A stretch of 64,000 nt of DNA from Carettochelys insculpta (GCF_033958435.1 NC_134158.1:3677837-3741836); one strand, 5' to 3'; positions 35,543 to 47,843 are shown, numbered from the stretch's first letter. Made by a program: numbers and translations. The notes: generated from the sequence alone by a model not told the origin.

Positions 35543-35732
35543 ATGTCTGGCTCCAGAGCAGCCCCGGACCTGCAGAGACAGAGCAAGGAGATGGCGGTGG
35601 TGGCGGAGCCGGTGACCTTGGAGGATGTGTCTGTGTGTTTCTCTGAGGAGGAATGGGGGCTGTTGGCCCCGGGGCAGAGAGCCCTCTACAGGGAGGTGAT
35701 GCAGGAGAATTACCAGACTGTGCGCTGGCTGG
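35543..35732 (+). CDS. KRAB-A exon of C2H2 zinc-finger gene 1
   Basis: The exon runs from the acceptor CCCCTACCAG (ending 35529) to the donor G/GTGAGG at 35733; the start codon is at 35543 (MSGSRAAPD). The KRAB-A box [18 protein letters not shown] then [16 protein letters not shown] is complete, keeping the DV, EEW, LL and LYR-VM-ENY positions that contact TRIM28 in studied KRAB proteins, with Cys where Tyr is usual (VCF). It ends in phase 1, which matches the next exon. The product is expected to be a nuclear DNA-binding repressor, possibly of transposons; the target is unknown. Confidence 0.85.
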
Positions 35733-35891
35733 GTGAGGAGTCCTGTCCCCGGGGGTGTCACATGCTGGGTTGGGTTTGGTTCAGGGTCCCTCCCTGCCCC
35801 TGTCCCCAGTGTCAGGGGACAAGTGTGGTGGTGTCATTGGTGGGTAGAGTTGGCGCTGAGGTTTGTCGAAAGGTTTGGTTTGTGATTTACA

Positions 35892-38110
35892 GTGTTGTGG
35901 TCTATACTTGCAGGTGAGAATTTGTTTAAGGTTGGCAGGTTGGCCGCAGGCAAGAACAGGCCCTGCCTCCCAAGGTCTTTGAGAGTGAGGGATCATTGTA
36001 CAGGATGGGTTGTAGGTCACGGATGTTGCACGAGAGAGGCTTTAGCTGGGGGCTGCAGCTCATGGCCAGTGGTGTTCAGTTGTTTTCTTTGCTGGGCCTG
36101 TCTTGTAGCAGGTGGCTTCTGGGTACACGTCTGGCTCTGTCAATCTGTTTCTTCACTTCCTTAGGTGGGTATTGTAGTTTCGGGAGAGCCTGGTAAAGGT
36201 CTTGAAGGTGTTTGTCTCTGTCTGAGGGATTGGAGCAAATGTGGTTGTACCTTTAGTGCTTGGCTGTAAACAATGGATCGTGTGCTGTGCCCTGGATGGG
36301 AGCTGGAGGCATGGAGGTAGCACAGCGGTCCTTGGGTTTCTGGTGTAGGGTTGTGTTTATCTGACCATCACTTATGTGCACAGGAGTGTCCAGGAAGTGG
36401 ATCTCTTGTGTGGACCGTTCCAGGCTGAGGTTGATGGTGGTGTGGAAACTGTTGAAATCACTGTGAACTCTTCAAGAGCCTCTTTCTCGTGGGTCCAGAT
36501 GATGATGGTGATGATGTCATCAGTGTAGCTCAAGTGGAGGAGGGACGCCAGGGGTGGAGAGCTGAGGACGTTCCAGGTCAGCCATAAACATGTTGGCACA
36601 GTGTGGGGCCAGGCGGGTGCCCATTGCAGTGCCACTGAGTTGAAGGTATAAATTGTCCTCAAATCTGAAGTACTTGTGGGTGAGGACAAAGTCACAAAGC
36701 TCCACCACCACTTGTGCTGTGGCATCATCAGGGATACTGTTCCAAACGGCTTGAAGTCCATCTTCACGTGGGTTTTTTTGTATTAGGGATCGCGACATCC
36801 ATGGAGGCCAGCATGGTGGTTTCAGGAAGATCACCAGTGCATAGCAGTTTCCTGAGGAAGTCAGTGGTGTTTCAGAGATAGCTCGGAGTGCTGGTAACAT
36901 ACGGCTTGAGTCGAGAGTCCCCACAGCTGGACAAGGCTGCAATGAGAGTGCCAATGCCTGAACTGATGGTGCCTCCAGAATGTCTAGATTTATGAGTCTT
37001 GGGGGTCTAGGGATGTGTCTGTGCAGATCTGTTCCTGTGCTTTTGTCAGGAGTGTCTTGAGCAGACGGTGCAGTTTCTGTGCGTGCTGCTCAGTGGGATC
37101 AGAGGACAGTAGCCTGTAGAAGGTGGTATTGGAGAGCTGCCTGGGAGTCTCCTTTTCATGGTCTGACCTATTCATGATGACAACAGCAGCTCCTTTGCCA
37201 GCCTCTTGGATGACAATGCCAGAGCTGTTTCTGAGGCTGTGGGTGACATTGCATTCCGCACGGCTGAGGTCCTGGGACAAGCGATGTCACTTTGCCACAA
37301 ATTCTGCCTGTGCACAGAAGCGGAAGCGCTCTAGGTATCGATCCAGTCTGTCGTTTTGATTGCCAGGAAGGATTCCATGCAGAATTATTCTTCTTCTACT
37401 CTAGGTGTGACGGTGCCTGTAGGGCTGTTCAGAGTCTTGTTGAAAGTATTCGTGGCAAAACTGGGGCAGGGTTCCAGATCCCCACAGAACTGTGTCATGT
37501 TTGTGGGGGTGGTGGGGCACAAAGAGAGTCCCTGAGGTAGGACAGACTCCTCTGCCAGGCTGTGTGTGTGGTTGGATAGATTGACAATATGGCTGGGTGA
37601 GTTACGGGTACCACTACTGTGGCCCCATGCGGCAAGTAGGAGGTGAGAGAGTTTACAGTCCTGTAGAGAAGAGCAGTGGGCGTTGACTCTCCTGTCGCCT
37701 TTCAGTAAAGTCCAGCCACGTGGACGTTTGTGTGGGAGGCTGGTTTTAAGGAGAAGCTCCAGACTTGAGAGCTCCTTGTGATGTTTCCCTGTTTGCTGCA
37801 CAGGAAGCTGAACAGGTGGTTCCTCAGGTCTGTGGGAGTGTGTGACCAATCTCTCGACACAGTCCCTGCAGTGTGTCCATTGCAGTGAGTGTTTCACCTT
37901 CAGCCCGTTGGATGGGACGTCCATCCATTTGCACTTGGCGAGGAAGATGGTGTCTGTATCTGTGCAGGTTTTTTCATGGGTATGATGGGTTCCCACTCCA
38001 TGTGGCTAAGTTCAGTGCCTGCCTGGTGCCAGGCCTTGGGCGTAGCTGTGTTAGTTTTATCCACAAAAACAACCCCAAATCGAGTGACTTGTTTGAGCTG
38101 AGTGGTCCTG
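35892..38110 (-). mobile_element. Penelope-like element fragment in intron 2 of ZNF gene 1
   Basis: Minus-sense pieces include NLSNHTHSLAEESVLPQGLS, GKGAAVVIMNRSDHEKETPR, QLSNTTFYRLLSSDPTEQ, and the RT active-site region LHLSYTDDI then WTHEKEALEEF. The usual YIDD reads YTDD. Frameshifts and stops break it throughout, and the end of the GIY-YIG part is absent. The same fragment, in mirror orientation, is at 62140-64000. Confidence 0.8.
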
Positions 38111-38410
38111 TCCTGCCTTGGGATGGGGAGGGTGGGGGAGCAGGTCAAGAGGGAGGCTGATTTGTACCCTAGCAAGTGCAGCAGAGCACTCGGCTCCCCC
38201 AGGAATGAGCTGGGCCATTCCCGAGGCAGGGGTGAGGCACCTGTACCCCAGGTGAGTGTGACATGGGATATTGTACCATCCAGAGCCCGGCCTGTGCCAG
38301 GTGGGGAAGGAGCCTCTCTGGGTGGGCGGCTCAGATCCTGGGGCTGGAAGAAGTAATGGCCTGGGCCTTCCTGAACAAGATCAGCACTTGGTTAATTGCT
38401 CCCCAGGCAG

Positions 38411-38524
38411 GATTTCCAGTTCCTGAAGCTGATGTGATCTCCTGGGTGGAGCGAGGGGAGGAGCTGGGGGTCCCAGATCTCCAGGGCGCTGGGAAAGGGG
38501 AGATCGTCAGCGACCCCCACACAG
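38411..38524 (+). CDS. KRAB-B-like exon of ZNF gene 1
   Basis: 114 nt between acceptor CCCCAGGCAG (38410) and donor ACAG/GTGAGC (38525). It reads (G)FPVPEADVISWVERGEELG then VPDLQGAGKGEIVSDPHT, the usual link encoded by the exon after KRAB-A. It enters and leaves in phase 1, so it joins both neighbours in frame. Confidence 0.85.
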
Positions 38525-38827
38525 GTGAGCAGTGAGCTAAAGAGACTCAGAAAACGATTTCCGTGTCCTCCTACATGTCACTTGGGCCTTTTCATCCAGA
38601 TGGACTGACCCTTCAGCCTGTCATCAGCCTTAGCCAGAGGGTGGGGGCAGGGCTGGGGTCCCTCCTCTGGGGAAGGGTTGTGAGGAAGGAGGAGCAGCTC
38701 AGTTCATGTTATTTCAATCTTTCCATCAGCTGTTGGCTGCGTTCCCCCTTTTCTGTTCCCTTTCAGAGTTTTCCTTTCAGCTCAGCTCAGAGAGTGACAC
38801 TGTCTGGTTCTCTCTGTGTCCCAGCAG

Positions 38828-40404
38828 GTGAGGTGATGCTGCTCATGAACGACGAGGAGAATCTTCAGCTGGAAGAACCAGAGCAAGTGGCCTCCTGTGG
38901 GATGTTCCTGGGAAGCTCTGAAGGTCGTGTTTCTCCGAGTCCTGAGCACAGAGAGACCTGTGAGAGTCAGCGTAGCCCAGAAAGGCAGCAGGGAAACCAT
39001 GCAGGGGAGGGGCAGGATAACTCCAGCCATGGAAGCAGAGGTGTGAGAAACACTAAAGAGAGCGAACAACAGAAAACCTGTGGGAAAAGGTTTAGTCTTA
39101 ACAGTCATTGTACCATCCACACAGGAGAGAAGCCCAATATCTGCCCTGACTGTGGGAGAAGCTTCCAGCTGCGCTCAGGTCTTATTGATCACCAGAGAAC
39201 CCACACAGGAGAGAAACCCTTCCACTGCTCTGAGTGTGGGAAAAGCTTCTCATGCTCCTCAAGTCTTAAAAGTCATTGCAGAATCCACACAGGAGAGAGA
39301 CCTTATAACTGCTCTGACTGTGGGAAAAGGTTTAGACAGAGGTCAGACCTTGTTAATCATAGGAGAATTCACACAGGAGAGAAACCCTTCAACTGCTCTG
39401 AGTGTGGGAAAAGCTTTCGGCGACACTCGCACCTTCTCGCTCATCAGGTAATTCACAGTGGAGAGAAACCCTATCACTGCACTGCCTGTGGGAAAAGCTT
39501 CAGAAGGAGTGAAAACCTCGTTAAACATCAGAGTATTCACAGAGAAGATAAACCCTTCAACTGCTCTGAGTGCGGTAGATGGTTCCATGACGTTTCCAGC
39601 CTTGATAAACATATGAGAATCCACACCCGGGGAAAACCCTTTCTCTGCTCTGACTGCGGGAAAAGCTTCAGTCAACGCTCATATCTGGTTGATCATCAGA
39701 AAACCCACACCGGGGACAAACCCTTCCGCTGCTGTGACTGTGGCAAAAGCTTCGTGCGGCTTTCAAAACTTAGAAGTCATTGCAGAATCCACACAGGAGA
39801 GACACCCTATAACTGCCCTGACTGTGGGAAAAGGTTCAGAAATAGGTCAAACCTTGTTACGCATAGGGGATCCCACACAGGAGAGAAACCCTTCAACTGC
39901 TCTGACTGTGGGAAAAGCTTCTCACACTCGTCAAGTCTTCGAAGTCATTGCAAAATCCACACAGGAGAGAGACCTTATAGCTGCCCTGACTGCGGGAGAA
40001 GTTTCCAGCTGCGCTTAGGTCTTATTGATCATCAGAGAACCCACACTGGAGAGAAACCCTTCCACTGCTCTGACTGTGGGAAAAGCTTCTCATGCTCCTC
40101 AACTCTTAGAAGTCACTACAGAATCCACACGGGAGAGAGACCTTATAGCTGCCCTGACTGTGGGAAAAGGTTCAGACAGAGGTCATGCCTTGTTTTACAT
40201 AGGAGAATCCACACAGGAGAGAGACCCTTTGACTGCTCTTACTGCCAGAAAAGCTTCAGTCGGCGTTCCCTGCTTGTTGTACATCAGAGAACCCACACAG
40301 GAGAGAAACCCTTCACCTGCTCCAACTGTGGGAAAAGCTTTCTTCAGCGCTCCAGTCTTAGTCATCATCAGAGAACCCACTTTGGAGAGAAACCTTTCAG
40401 CTGA
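38828..40404 (+). CDS. Zinc-finger exon of ZNF gene 1, 15 C2H2 fingers
   Basis: The acceptor GTCCCAGCAG ends at 38827 and the frame continues in phase 1 ([19 protein letters not shown]). A ~95-residue linker and one degenerate finger ([15 protein letters not shown]) precede 15 complete C2H2 fingers joined by TGEKP-type linkers. All keep both Cys and both His. Linkers of fingers 5 and 6 are atypical (HREDKPF, HTRGKPF). The stop TGA at 40402-40404 falls just before a further finger-like remnant (40408-40460), so the ancestor may have had more fingers. The finger contact residues differ between neighbours, as expected for a sequence-specific DNA binder. Confidence 0.93.
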
Positions 40405-40861
40405 TCTGACTGTGGGAAAAGCTTTTTTCAGCACTAAAATCTAACCGATCAGAGGAACCTTTCAGCTGTTTTGTCTGTCTGGGAACACTCGCACATTGTC
40501 AATCGTCAGAGAGTTCACACAAGAGAATAACCCGCTGACTGCACTCACGTGGGTAACCTTCAGTGGCTGCTCGGACATTATTGATCATCAGAGAATTCAC
40601 ACAGGAGAGAAATCCCATAGCTCTCTCTTTGTTGCTATTTTTGAAGCTGGGCCACCAGGCAAAAAGTCAGTGAGAACCCCATGAACTACCACACGGCTTC
40701 TCATTCCTGAAGGGTGTGGTGTTACGGAGCCAGTCAAGTAACTAAAATAAAGTCCACTTGTTCCCTACATTAACTCCTGCTCCTTTATAAAAGAACTAGA
40801 CACACTGGAGTTTGTTCAGGACCTGAACTTGATTAATTTTTGGTGTCTTTTTTTTTAATTA

Positions 40862-40867
40862 AATAAA
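40862..40867 (+). terminator. Polyadenylation signal of ZNF gene 1
   Basis: AATAAA about 460 nt after the stop codon, within DNA shared by both arms (mirrored near 58890-58900). Confidence 0.6.
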
Positions 40868-41321
40868 GTGAAAATGCTGCACTTGAGTTGTTGCTGTCGG
40901 GTGTGTCTGGAGAGGAGGGGTCAGTGCATGGGGACTCTGGGGAGAGACCATTGTCCTAGCCCCCTTTCACCGCAGCAGCTTTGGGCCCAGGTGAGAAGCA
41001 CCTCTGCTTGGCTGCTGCAGCTCCAGCAGGTACACCCAGGGGAGCGGCGTATGTCCCTTGCCTGCGGCAGGGCCAGGGTCGTCGGTCCTCTGCACTGCCC
41101 AGCCGGAGAGGAATGCAGCAAATGTGCACTTTCTCCTCGCTCCCTGATGGAGGGGAACAGCCAGCTCTGTCCCTGTATGAACTTAGGGGGGAGGGAGCTG
41201 CAGCTGTTCCCAAGGGCACCTGGGGGTGGGATGCTCATGGCTGGGATAGTCCTGGGTGGGGGAGAGGGGGTATCCCCAGCCAACCCCTTTCTCATGTGGT
41301 GGTCGTCTCTTTTCTGTGTGG

Positions 41322-42463
41322 GCCCTGAGAAGCCATCCCGGTGCAGCCCATCCAATCCCTGGCACACCCACACCCCAGCCTGGCTCTAAGTTACAAGAAG
41401 AGAAAGCTGCAGACCAGAGTGGGTGGTCCTGGTTCTTACCATTTAGGAGTTCTCGACCAATGGACAAGCCCAGACCCAGACAGACAGACAGACATTCCCT
41501 CTCAGAGACTCTAGAGCGGATCCCCATGGGAACAGATGGAATTAAAAAGGCACCTGGGCAAGTAAAACGATGCAAAACTTCCTGTACAAATGAGATGAGC
41601 AAACGTTGCTGGTTCCTCTGCCTCTGTCTGTGCAGTGTTTGTCGTCGCCTTTGCGCCCGGGCACGGCAGCGGCAGTGATCATTGCTCTGTTCCTTCCTCT
41701 CTTTGCTTTGGCAACACTCACTGTTGTCAATGTCGGCTGACGTGCAGATGTGCTGACGTGGTCGCTGCCTGGGGGAGTCCCCTAAACCGAGCAATACAGC
41801 GTAGGAGCCCTGCCCTGAGCAGTCAGCAAGGCCCAGCTGCCTTTTAGCAGGGCTGAGCAGAACAGCCAGTGCACCGGTGGTTTGCCCTGGCACAGGCGCG
41901 GTAACAGACACACAACCAAAGCAGTGTGGGCTGGGAGAGGCGAGGGGCTACTTCTCTCAGGGTGGGGGAGGGGGATGCAGGACCACCCACTCCACTGCTC
42001 CCCAGCCCGGGGCCCGAACAGCAGCTCCTGCCAGGAACCAGTGAGTTTTCGCCCAAGCAATCAGCTCCAGCCCCGGGCTGTGGGGCTCCCCAGCCCCAGT
42101 CAGGGACCTTGCAGCCGGCTCAGCTCCAACTGCAGGGCTGTGGGTCTCCCCTAACCCCAGCCAGGTGTCAGTGCGGGCAGAATCACGGGCAATGGACCCC
42201 CCGCTGACCCCGCACCAGCGTCCTGTTCGGATCCCCACGGCGCCTCAGACGAGGGCAAAGAAGAGACGGCAGAAGCCCGCCGACAGACAAAGGCCGCTCC
42301 GCTCCTCAGCAGGCCAATCCCACCCACCTCTGGCAGGGGGCCTAGAGACCAGTGTTGTACAAGAGGGGAGAGGCTGGGGAGAAGCTAATTCCCGGTAGGT
42401 CAGGAGCTGGCTCGCTCGTTAAAGGCAAGGGTGAGACAAGGAGAGGAAAAATAAACTATGTAA
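41322..42463. other. Unassigned single-copy DNA
   Basis: Holds only a short (CAGA)n run near 41479-41495. The long minus-strand frame here has no domain and crosses the arm boundary, so it is not called. Confidence 0.4.
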
Positions 42464-43164
42464 TGTCTGTATTTATTAACCAAAACACAGCAACATATAA
42501 ACGAACAAACACTGCAGATGAACTAAACTTGTATAACTATTCATGAACAACTAACGTATAAAAATATATGATCTAAACACTTACGCTAAATATTAACAAG
42601 AATTCCATGGAAGGAGTTTATGAGAGACTTCCCTTGTCAAACAAAACGGTAAAGAGACTTAATGAGGTTTGAAGTGAGTTTTTCTCCGAGCTAGGGAAGC
42701 TAAAGTAGTTTTTTTTTTTACCCCTATTTGCTCTGGACGGCTCGATGAGCCACCCTATTGGAAACCTTGAGGTCCAGCCTATCAAGGTTTCCTCCCAACT
42801 GAGATAATATATGACGGATTTCCCAGTGGGGATTGGAGAGAGAAAGAGGGAAGGTTAGGAGGAAAAAAAGAAATCTTAACAATAGCAGTTAACTAACAAA
42901 GCCTTAACTATGGGCTTATTAACCAATTGCGCAGCTTGGAGCAAATTAATTCAGCTCCGGGTTATGGCTCTTAATTAATCCAGTAGAACTGCAACCTAAG
43001 CCGCAGTCTGTTAAGTTCCCCTACACAGCCCGAATTACTTGATGGAGTATTAGGGTTTAGAGTTAGTGTCTCAGGGCGTAGAGGGGGTTTTACGTGTCCA
43101 ATCAGGTGTAAGGGTCCAGTCCCGTAGTCTAGTCGAGTGCGTTGGTCCCGTCCGGTGAAGAAGA
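42464..43164. other. AT-rich unassigned DNA
   Basis: No repeat shared with the rest of the window and no supported frame. A minus-sense AATAAA occurs near 42470. Confidence 0.35.
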
Positions 43165-44545
43165 ATCACAGCGACGAGCAGCGAGAGCGTAGGTGCTGCG
43201 AAGGTGGCAGGCTCGAGGCTTCAACTGATGTGTGCGCAGTTCTCCACCCTCAGGGAGAAGCCAGTTCGACACACACCAAATCCGCCTTTGAGCCGCTTGT
43301 CGGCGGCGAGGTCGGGGGTGCTGCAGCGATGACAGGCTCTGGGTGCTAAGGGGCGAGAGCGCAGTACCGCACCCTAAGGGTGAGGCCAGTTCGACACACA
43401 CCAAATCCGCCTTTGAGCCGCTTGTCGGCGGCGGGGTCGGAGGTGCCGCAGCGATGACAGGCTCTGGGTGCTGAGGGGCGAGAGCGCAGTACCGCACCCT
43501 AAGGGTGAGGCCAGTTCGACACACACCAAATCCGCCTTTGAGCCGCTTGTCGGCGGCGGGGTCGGAGGTGCCGCAGCGATGACAGGCTCTGGGTGCTGAG
43601 GGGCGAGAGCGCAGTACCGCACCCTAAGGGTGAGGCCAGTTCGACACACACCAAATCCGCCTTTGAGCCGCTTGTCGGCGGCGAGGTCGGGGGTGCCGCA
43701 GCGATGACAGGCTCTGGGTGCTAAGGGGCGAGAGCGCAGTACCACACCCTAAGGGTGAGGCCAGTTCGACACACACCAAATCCGCCTTTGAGCTGCTTGT
43801 CGGCGGCGGGGTCGGGGGTGCCGCAGCGATGACAAGCTCTGGGTGCTAAGGGGCGAGAGCGCAGTACCGCACCCTAAGGGTGAGGCCAGTTCAACACACA
43901 CCAAATCCGCCTTTGAGCCGCTTGTCGGCGGCGGGGTCGGGGGTGCCGCAGCGATGACAGGCTCTGGGTGCTAAGGGGCGAGAGCGCAGTACCGCACCCT
44001 AAGGGTGAGGCCAGTTCGACACACACCAAATCCGCCTTTGAGCCGCTTGTCGGCGGCGGGGTCGGAGGTGCCGCAGCGATGACAGGCTCTGGGTGCTGAG
44101 GGGCGAGAGCGCAGTACCGCACCCTAAGGGTGAGGCCAGTTCGACACACACCAAATCCGCCTTTGAGCTGCTTGTCGGCGGCGGGGTCGGGGGTGCCGCA
44201 GCGATGACAAGCTCTGGGTGCTAAGGGGCGAGAGCGCAGTACCGCACCCTCAGGGTGAGGCCAGTTCGACACACACCAAATCCGCCTTTGAGCCGCTTGT
44301 CGGCGGCGGGGTCGGGGGTGCCGCAGGGATGACAGGCTCTGGGTGCTGAGGGGCGAGAGCGCAATACCGCACCCTAAGGGAGAAGCCAGTTCGACACACA
44401 CCAAATCCGCCTTTGAGCCGCTTGTCGGCGGCGGGGTCGGGGGTGCCGCAGCGATGACAGGCTCTGGGTGCTAAGGGGCGAGAGCGCAGTACCTCACCCT
44501 AAGGGTGAGGCCAGTTCGTCTCCCGCCCAATTTACCTCAGAGCTG
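43165..44545. repeat. 125-bp tandem repeat, about 11 units
   Basis: The phrase CCAGTTCGACACACACCAAA recurs at 43261, 43386, 43511, 43636, 43761, 43886, 44011, 44136, 44261, 44386 and (altered) 44511, an exact 125-bp step. The first and last units are diverged. Two unit variants alternate irregularly (GCTGAGGGG versus GCTAAGGGG; GTCGGAGGT versus GTCGGGGGT). Each unit is CpG-rich. In the minus sense all three frames are largely open across several units, because 125 is not a multiple of three and the unit lacks stops. Confidence 0.9.
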
Positions 44546-46014
44546 CTGCCTTTGCTCTCTCAGTGTGAGTGATTCAGCGAGTGCCTCAGCAGGGCGGACC
44601 CTGCTGGGCGGATGTGGAATTGCTTCAGGGGATCTTCAAAAAGTCTTCGCCTCAGAGGCAGCTCTGCCCCAAGGGCCCCGAACGCTGTGCGGCGCTGCCT
44701 TATATTCCCTGATCTCATACATTATTCATGAGTCTATTTACATACAGACGTTCTGAAGGTCCTGCTTTCAAACAGGTCCTCCTCTCGAAGCTGCCTCACC
44801 TGTATCCAATGAGGAGCCTGGATTTCAAATCTATGATTTTTGAAATGTTTGTGAGTTCAGGTTACCGGTAAAACCAACTGACACAGAGTGACCGTTACAG
44901 AGGGCTGCTAACTGGCAGCCTATGTACCTTTTAGAGTCTACCTGCCCCGTAATGATATTAAAGGCCCAAGGCTCGTTTCCCCTGGACCACGGGGACGATT
45001 ATGCCTGAGGGATGAAAAATCCCTGACACCAGGGACCCGGGGGCTGGCTCGTATGGGTGGGGAAGTCCACTCGCACAGTGAACAGTGGTAAGTGTGTGTC
45101 CCTCGTGTTAGTGAGTACTGGTAAGTGAAGCACTTGTTAAACGAGGGGTGAGTGTTAGTGCCACTTGCTGGGTGTGTCTGACAATCAGATGCAGATATTC
45201 TCGCGCTGTGAATTTGAGCACTAGGGTGACCGGATGCAGAGCTCCAGCTGTGCCCTGGCTGGTGCGGAATGAAGAAATAATCCCTTCCCTGGCTCTGCTG
45301 GCAGTGCCCCGCCCAGCGTCATCCCACACGCCCTGAGCCTTCTTGCTGCACATGCAGCTCTCAGCCGTTGTGATCCCCAGGGCCTTTTCTGCAGCCCTCT
45401 CCCTTAGCCAGGCGGTCCCCAGCCAGTGGTGCTGGGCTGGACGAACCCCAGGGAAGTGCGGGATTCTGCACTCGCCCTTGTTCAGCCGCTTCATATTGAA
45501 AGAAGCTGAAGAGCAGCACAGAGTGAAGTGAGAGCGGTGCCACGGTCACACAGGAAGCCTGGTGCTGAGCCAGAAACTGACCTCAGCTCTCATTCAAACA
45601 GCCACCCGGGGTCACAGGGAATGAAGAGAACAGGGCAACTTCCCGCTACCCGTTCCCTGCAGTCCAAGCTTCTGGCTGGTGGGGGTTTAGGGACAGCCAG
45701 AGCAAGAGGTTGTGTCCTGGCCAGCTTGGCTCATAGCCATCGCTGCTCCTATCCTCAATGAGCTACTGAGCCCTTCTTTGAAGCCAGTTACACCTGTGGC
45801 TCTCACGCCATCCTGTGGCAGCAGACGCCTAGATTGGGTGAGAGAGGATTTCACTGTTGGTTTTTTGTAAGTGCTCCAGGTGTCGCAGTGCAACGACCTC
45901 CCCACTTGAGTTTCTTTGTTTCTACTCCATGCAGCTGACACACTGGTTTTCATCCGCGAACGCTTCTGCAGAAAGAGATGTTAGTTTTTAAGGTCCTAGA
46001 CTACAGTCTCTGGA
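44546..46014. other. Unassigned DNA with a minus-sense TATA-like motif
   Basis: The only notable element is GAATATAAGG on the minus strand near 44700, upstream (minus sense) of the 125-bp array. No gene or known repeat is supported. Confidence 0.35.
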
Positions 46015-46102
46015 GCTGCATATCTCAGAGAGCTAGAAGGGACCTCAGGATGTCACTGAGTCCAGTCCCTGCCCGCAGGGCCAAACACAATCCCTGACGG
46101 GC
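46015..46102 (-). repeat. CR1 3'-end relic
   Basis: AGCTAGAAGGGACCTCAGGA, then GTCACTGAGTCCAGTCCCTG is the reverse of a CR1 3' UTR, badly decayed. Confidence 0.6.
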
Positions 46103-46126
46103 TTTTTTTTTTTTTTTTTTTTTTTT
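46103..46126. repeat. Poly(T) run, 24 bases
   Basis: Uninterrupted T run directly after the CR1 relic; could be a retroposed poly(A) tail on the minus strand or simple slippage. Confidence 0.7.
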
Positions 46127-47843
46127 ATTATTTGCCCCAGATCCCCAAATGGCCCCTCAAGTACTGGGCTCACAACTCTGGTAAAGGAGAATGCGAGATA
46201 AAGGCAGTTGGAGCAGATGCTCATATCCTTTCACTAGACCATTTCATCAGAGTAGTGTAGAAGCCAGAACAGTTCTCCTTAATAGTGGGACCATCCCCAC
46301 TGCTTACAACAAGCAACGGCTGAAAAAACTTGGCACAGCACTCACCATATTAAGGAACACAATTCAGTCTGCAGTGACCAGAGATCTAATGGCAAGATAA
46401 TGAGTTTTTATGTTCTGCAATCTGTGCTCAGGCCCAAGGAGTATTAGTGTTTCTTCAAAGACAAAAGAAAAGATTGCTCCCTCCCCTACTATAACGTAAG
46501 CTGCCACCACCACAATGCTGGGCCCTGGGGCACCTGCCTCCTTTGCCACCCCATCCCGTGGGGCTGCTCCCCAGCAAAACCAGGAGAGGGATTAAAGGTG
46601 CCCTGGTCCTGGCTTGTTCTGAAAAAATCACCTTTCAGCTGCTGAGCTTTTATGTCCAACGTGGGGCATTTTTGCTCTTTTCACTAAAATTCTACTTGCT
46701 AGCTGGGGGCTCCAGTGGAGGCGGTACCAGTACCCAGGGGGTGGTAGGGACTAGGAGTTTTGGGGAGCCAGGTGGGGTGGGTGTTGGGAGCAGGCTGGGG
46801 TGGAGGGTGCAGGGGGTGAGCTGTGGTCCAAGGAAATGTTGGGAGTGGGCCAGAGGGCGCAGGGGAAGCTGCAGAGTGTGACGGGATGTGCCTGGCTGCA
46901 GGGCTGTGGGCGTCCCACCACGCGGCCGGAGCTGCTTTGCGGCAGACAGCCACGGCTGCCCTGACGCATGGCAGGAGCTGCTTTGCTGTGCGCAGTTGAG
47001 GTACGCGTAGCTCTGGTGGAGGAGGTGGCAGCTCTTCCAGGCTGCAGCAGCAGTAAGTCCTTAACTTACTCGGGGGAGAGGGAGTTAGGGGTCTGTGGGC
47101 GGGGGGGGGGTGCTGCAGGCGGGGGGGGGGAGCTCAGCGACAGGGGAGCAAGTGGTGGTGTGGATGATCAAGCCAGACTGACCCTCCCTGCCATTTGCTG
47201 TGTGTTATCTCTTCTTGCTCACATGGTCGTCCGTGAGCCCACAGCAGCGGCAGCGCCAGCAGCCCACAGGCACCAGGCGGGCAGTGTGGACCCCCCGAAT
47301 GTGATGGTGGATGTGTTGAGGCAGCTTCTGCCCCCTCGTTCTGCAGGAGATGAGGGTCTGGGATACTTGGGTCCCTCCATTGGGCTAATCCAAATGGCGT
47401 CTGAACCACCATTTGGTCACTGGCGTCCAAGGGGGCCCTGACTCCTTACGCCCCCCCCGGGGCAGACACCCCTGTGAGAACCTTCCCCACTGCCTTGTGG
47501 GCAGGATCGGGAGAGGCAAAGGCTACGGGAGCAAACTCAGCCAGCAAGTGCGGAGTGGAGCCCCTAAGGCGGGTAGCAGGGAGGAGTCGTCAACCTGCTT
47601 TCCAGCATCTCCTTGCAGTCACCTCAGTTCCAAACGTACTGACGTCTCTTTCCTTTGCATCCGACTGGGGCGACCCAGAGGGGGACGGCGCCCTTGGGCA
47701 GTGCACTTGCTCCAAACACTAGCCCAGGCCATGCGGCGTGTTGGAGGGTGCCAGCTGGAGAGGACTTTCCATCCTTGCTGGTAGCCTGGGTGCCGGGGTG
47801 GTGGGGGGGGCAGACCAAAAATCAAAAAGTAGCTGTAAATGAT
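46127..47843. other. Unassigned DNA left of the ERV
   Basis: Contains short G runs (47102-47131) but no gene, RNA or repeat I can name. It shares nothing with the DNA right of the ERV. Confidence 0.35.

Larger units (their letters stand above)
36243..41321 (+). repeat. Arm 1 of a large inverted duplication
   Basis: The whole stretch, including the Penelope fragment, exon 3, the zinc-finger exon, 3' UTR and ~430 bp beyond, is found reversed at 58434-64000. The outer limit at the left is set only by the window edge at 64000. The right limit is CTGTGTGG at 41321, where arm 2 meets a CR1 end. Confidence 0.85.

Noticed and set aside
39080..40444. Repetitive frames with [14 protein letters not shown] phrases on the zinc-finger exons of both genes
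   Set aside because: These are shifted readings of the C2H2 finger repeat; the correct frame has all Cys and His.
41183..41911. 242-residue minus-strand frame
   Set aside because: Crosses the boundary of the inverted duplication and has no recognisable domain.
43374..44404. Minus-strand frames of 123-176 residues in the 125-bp array
   Set aside because: They exist only because the repeat unit lacks stops. The same peptide phrases appear in all frames, and the frame is not maintained by the unit length.
42464..45028. Possible solo LTR on the minus strand (TGTCAGGG start, TATA-like motif, AATAAA)
   Set aside because: No target duplication, no convincing second end, and a length of 2.5 kb with a tandem repeat inside; the signals may be chance.
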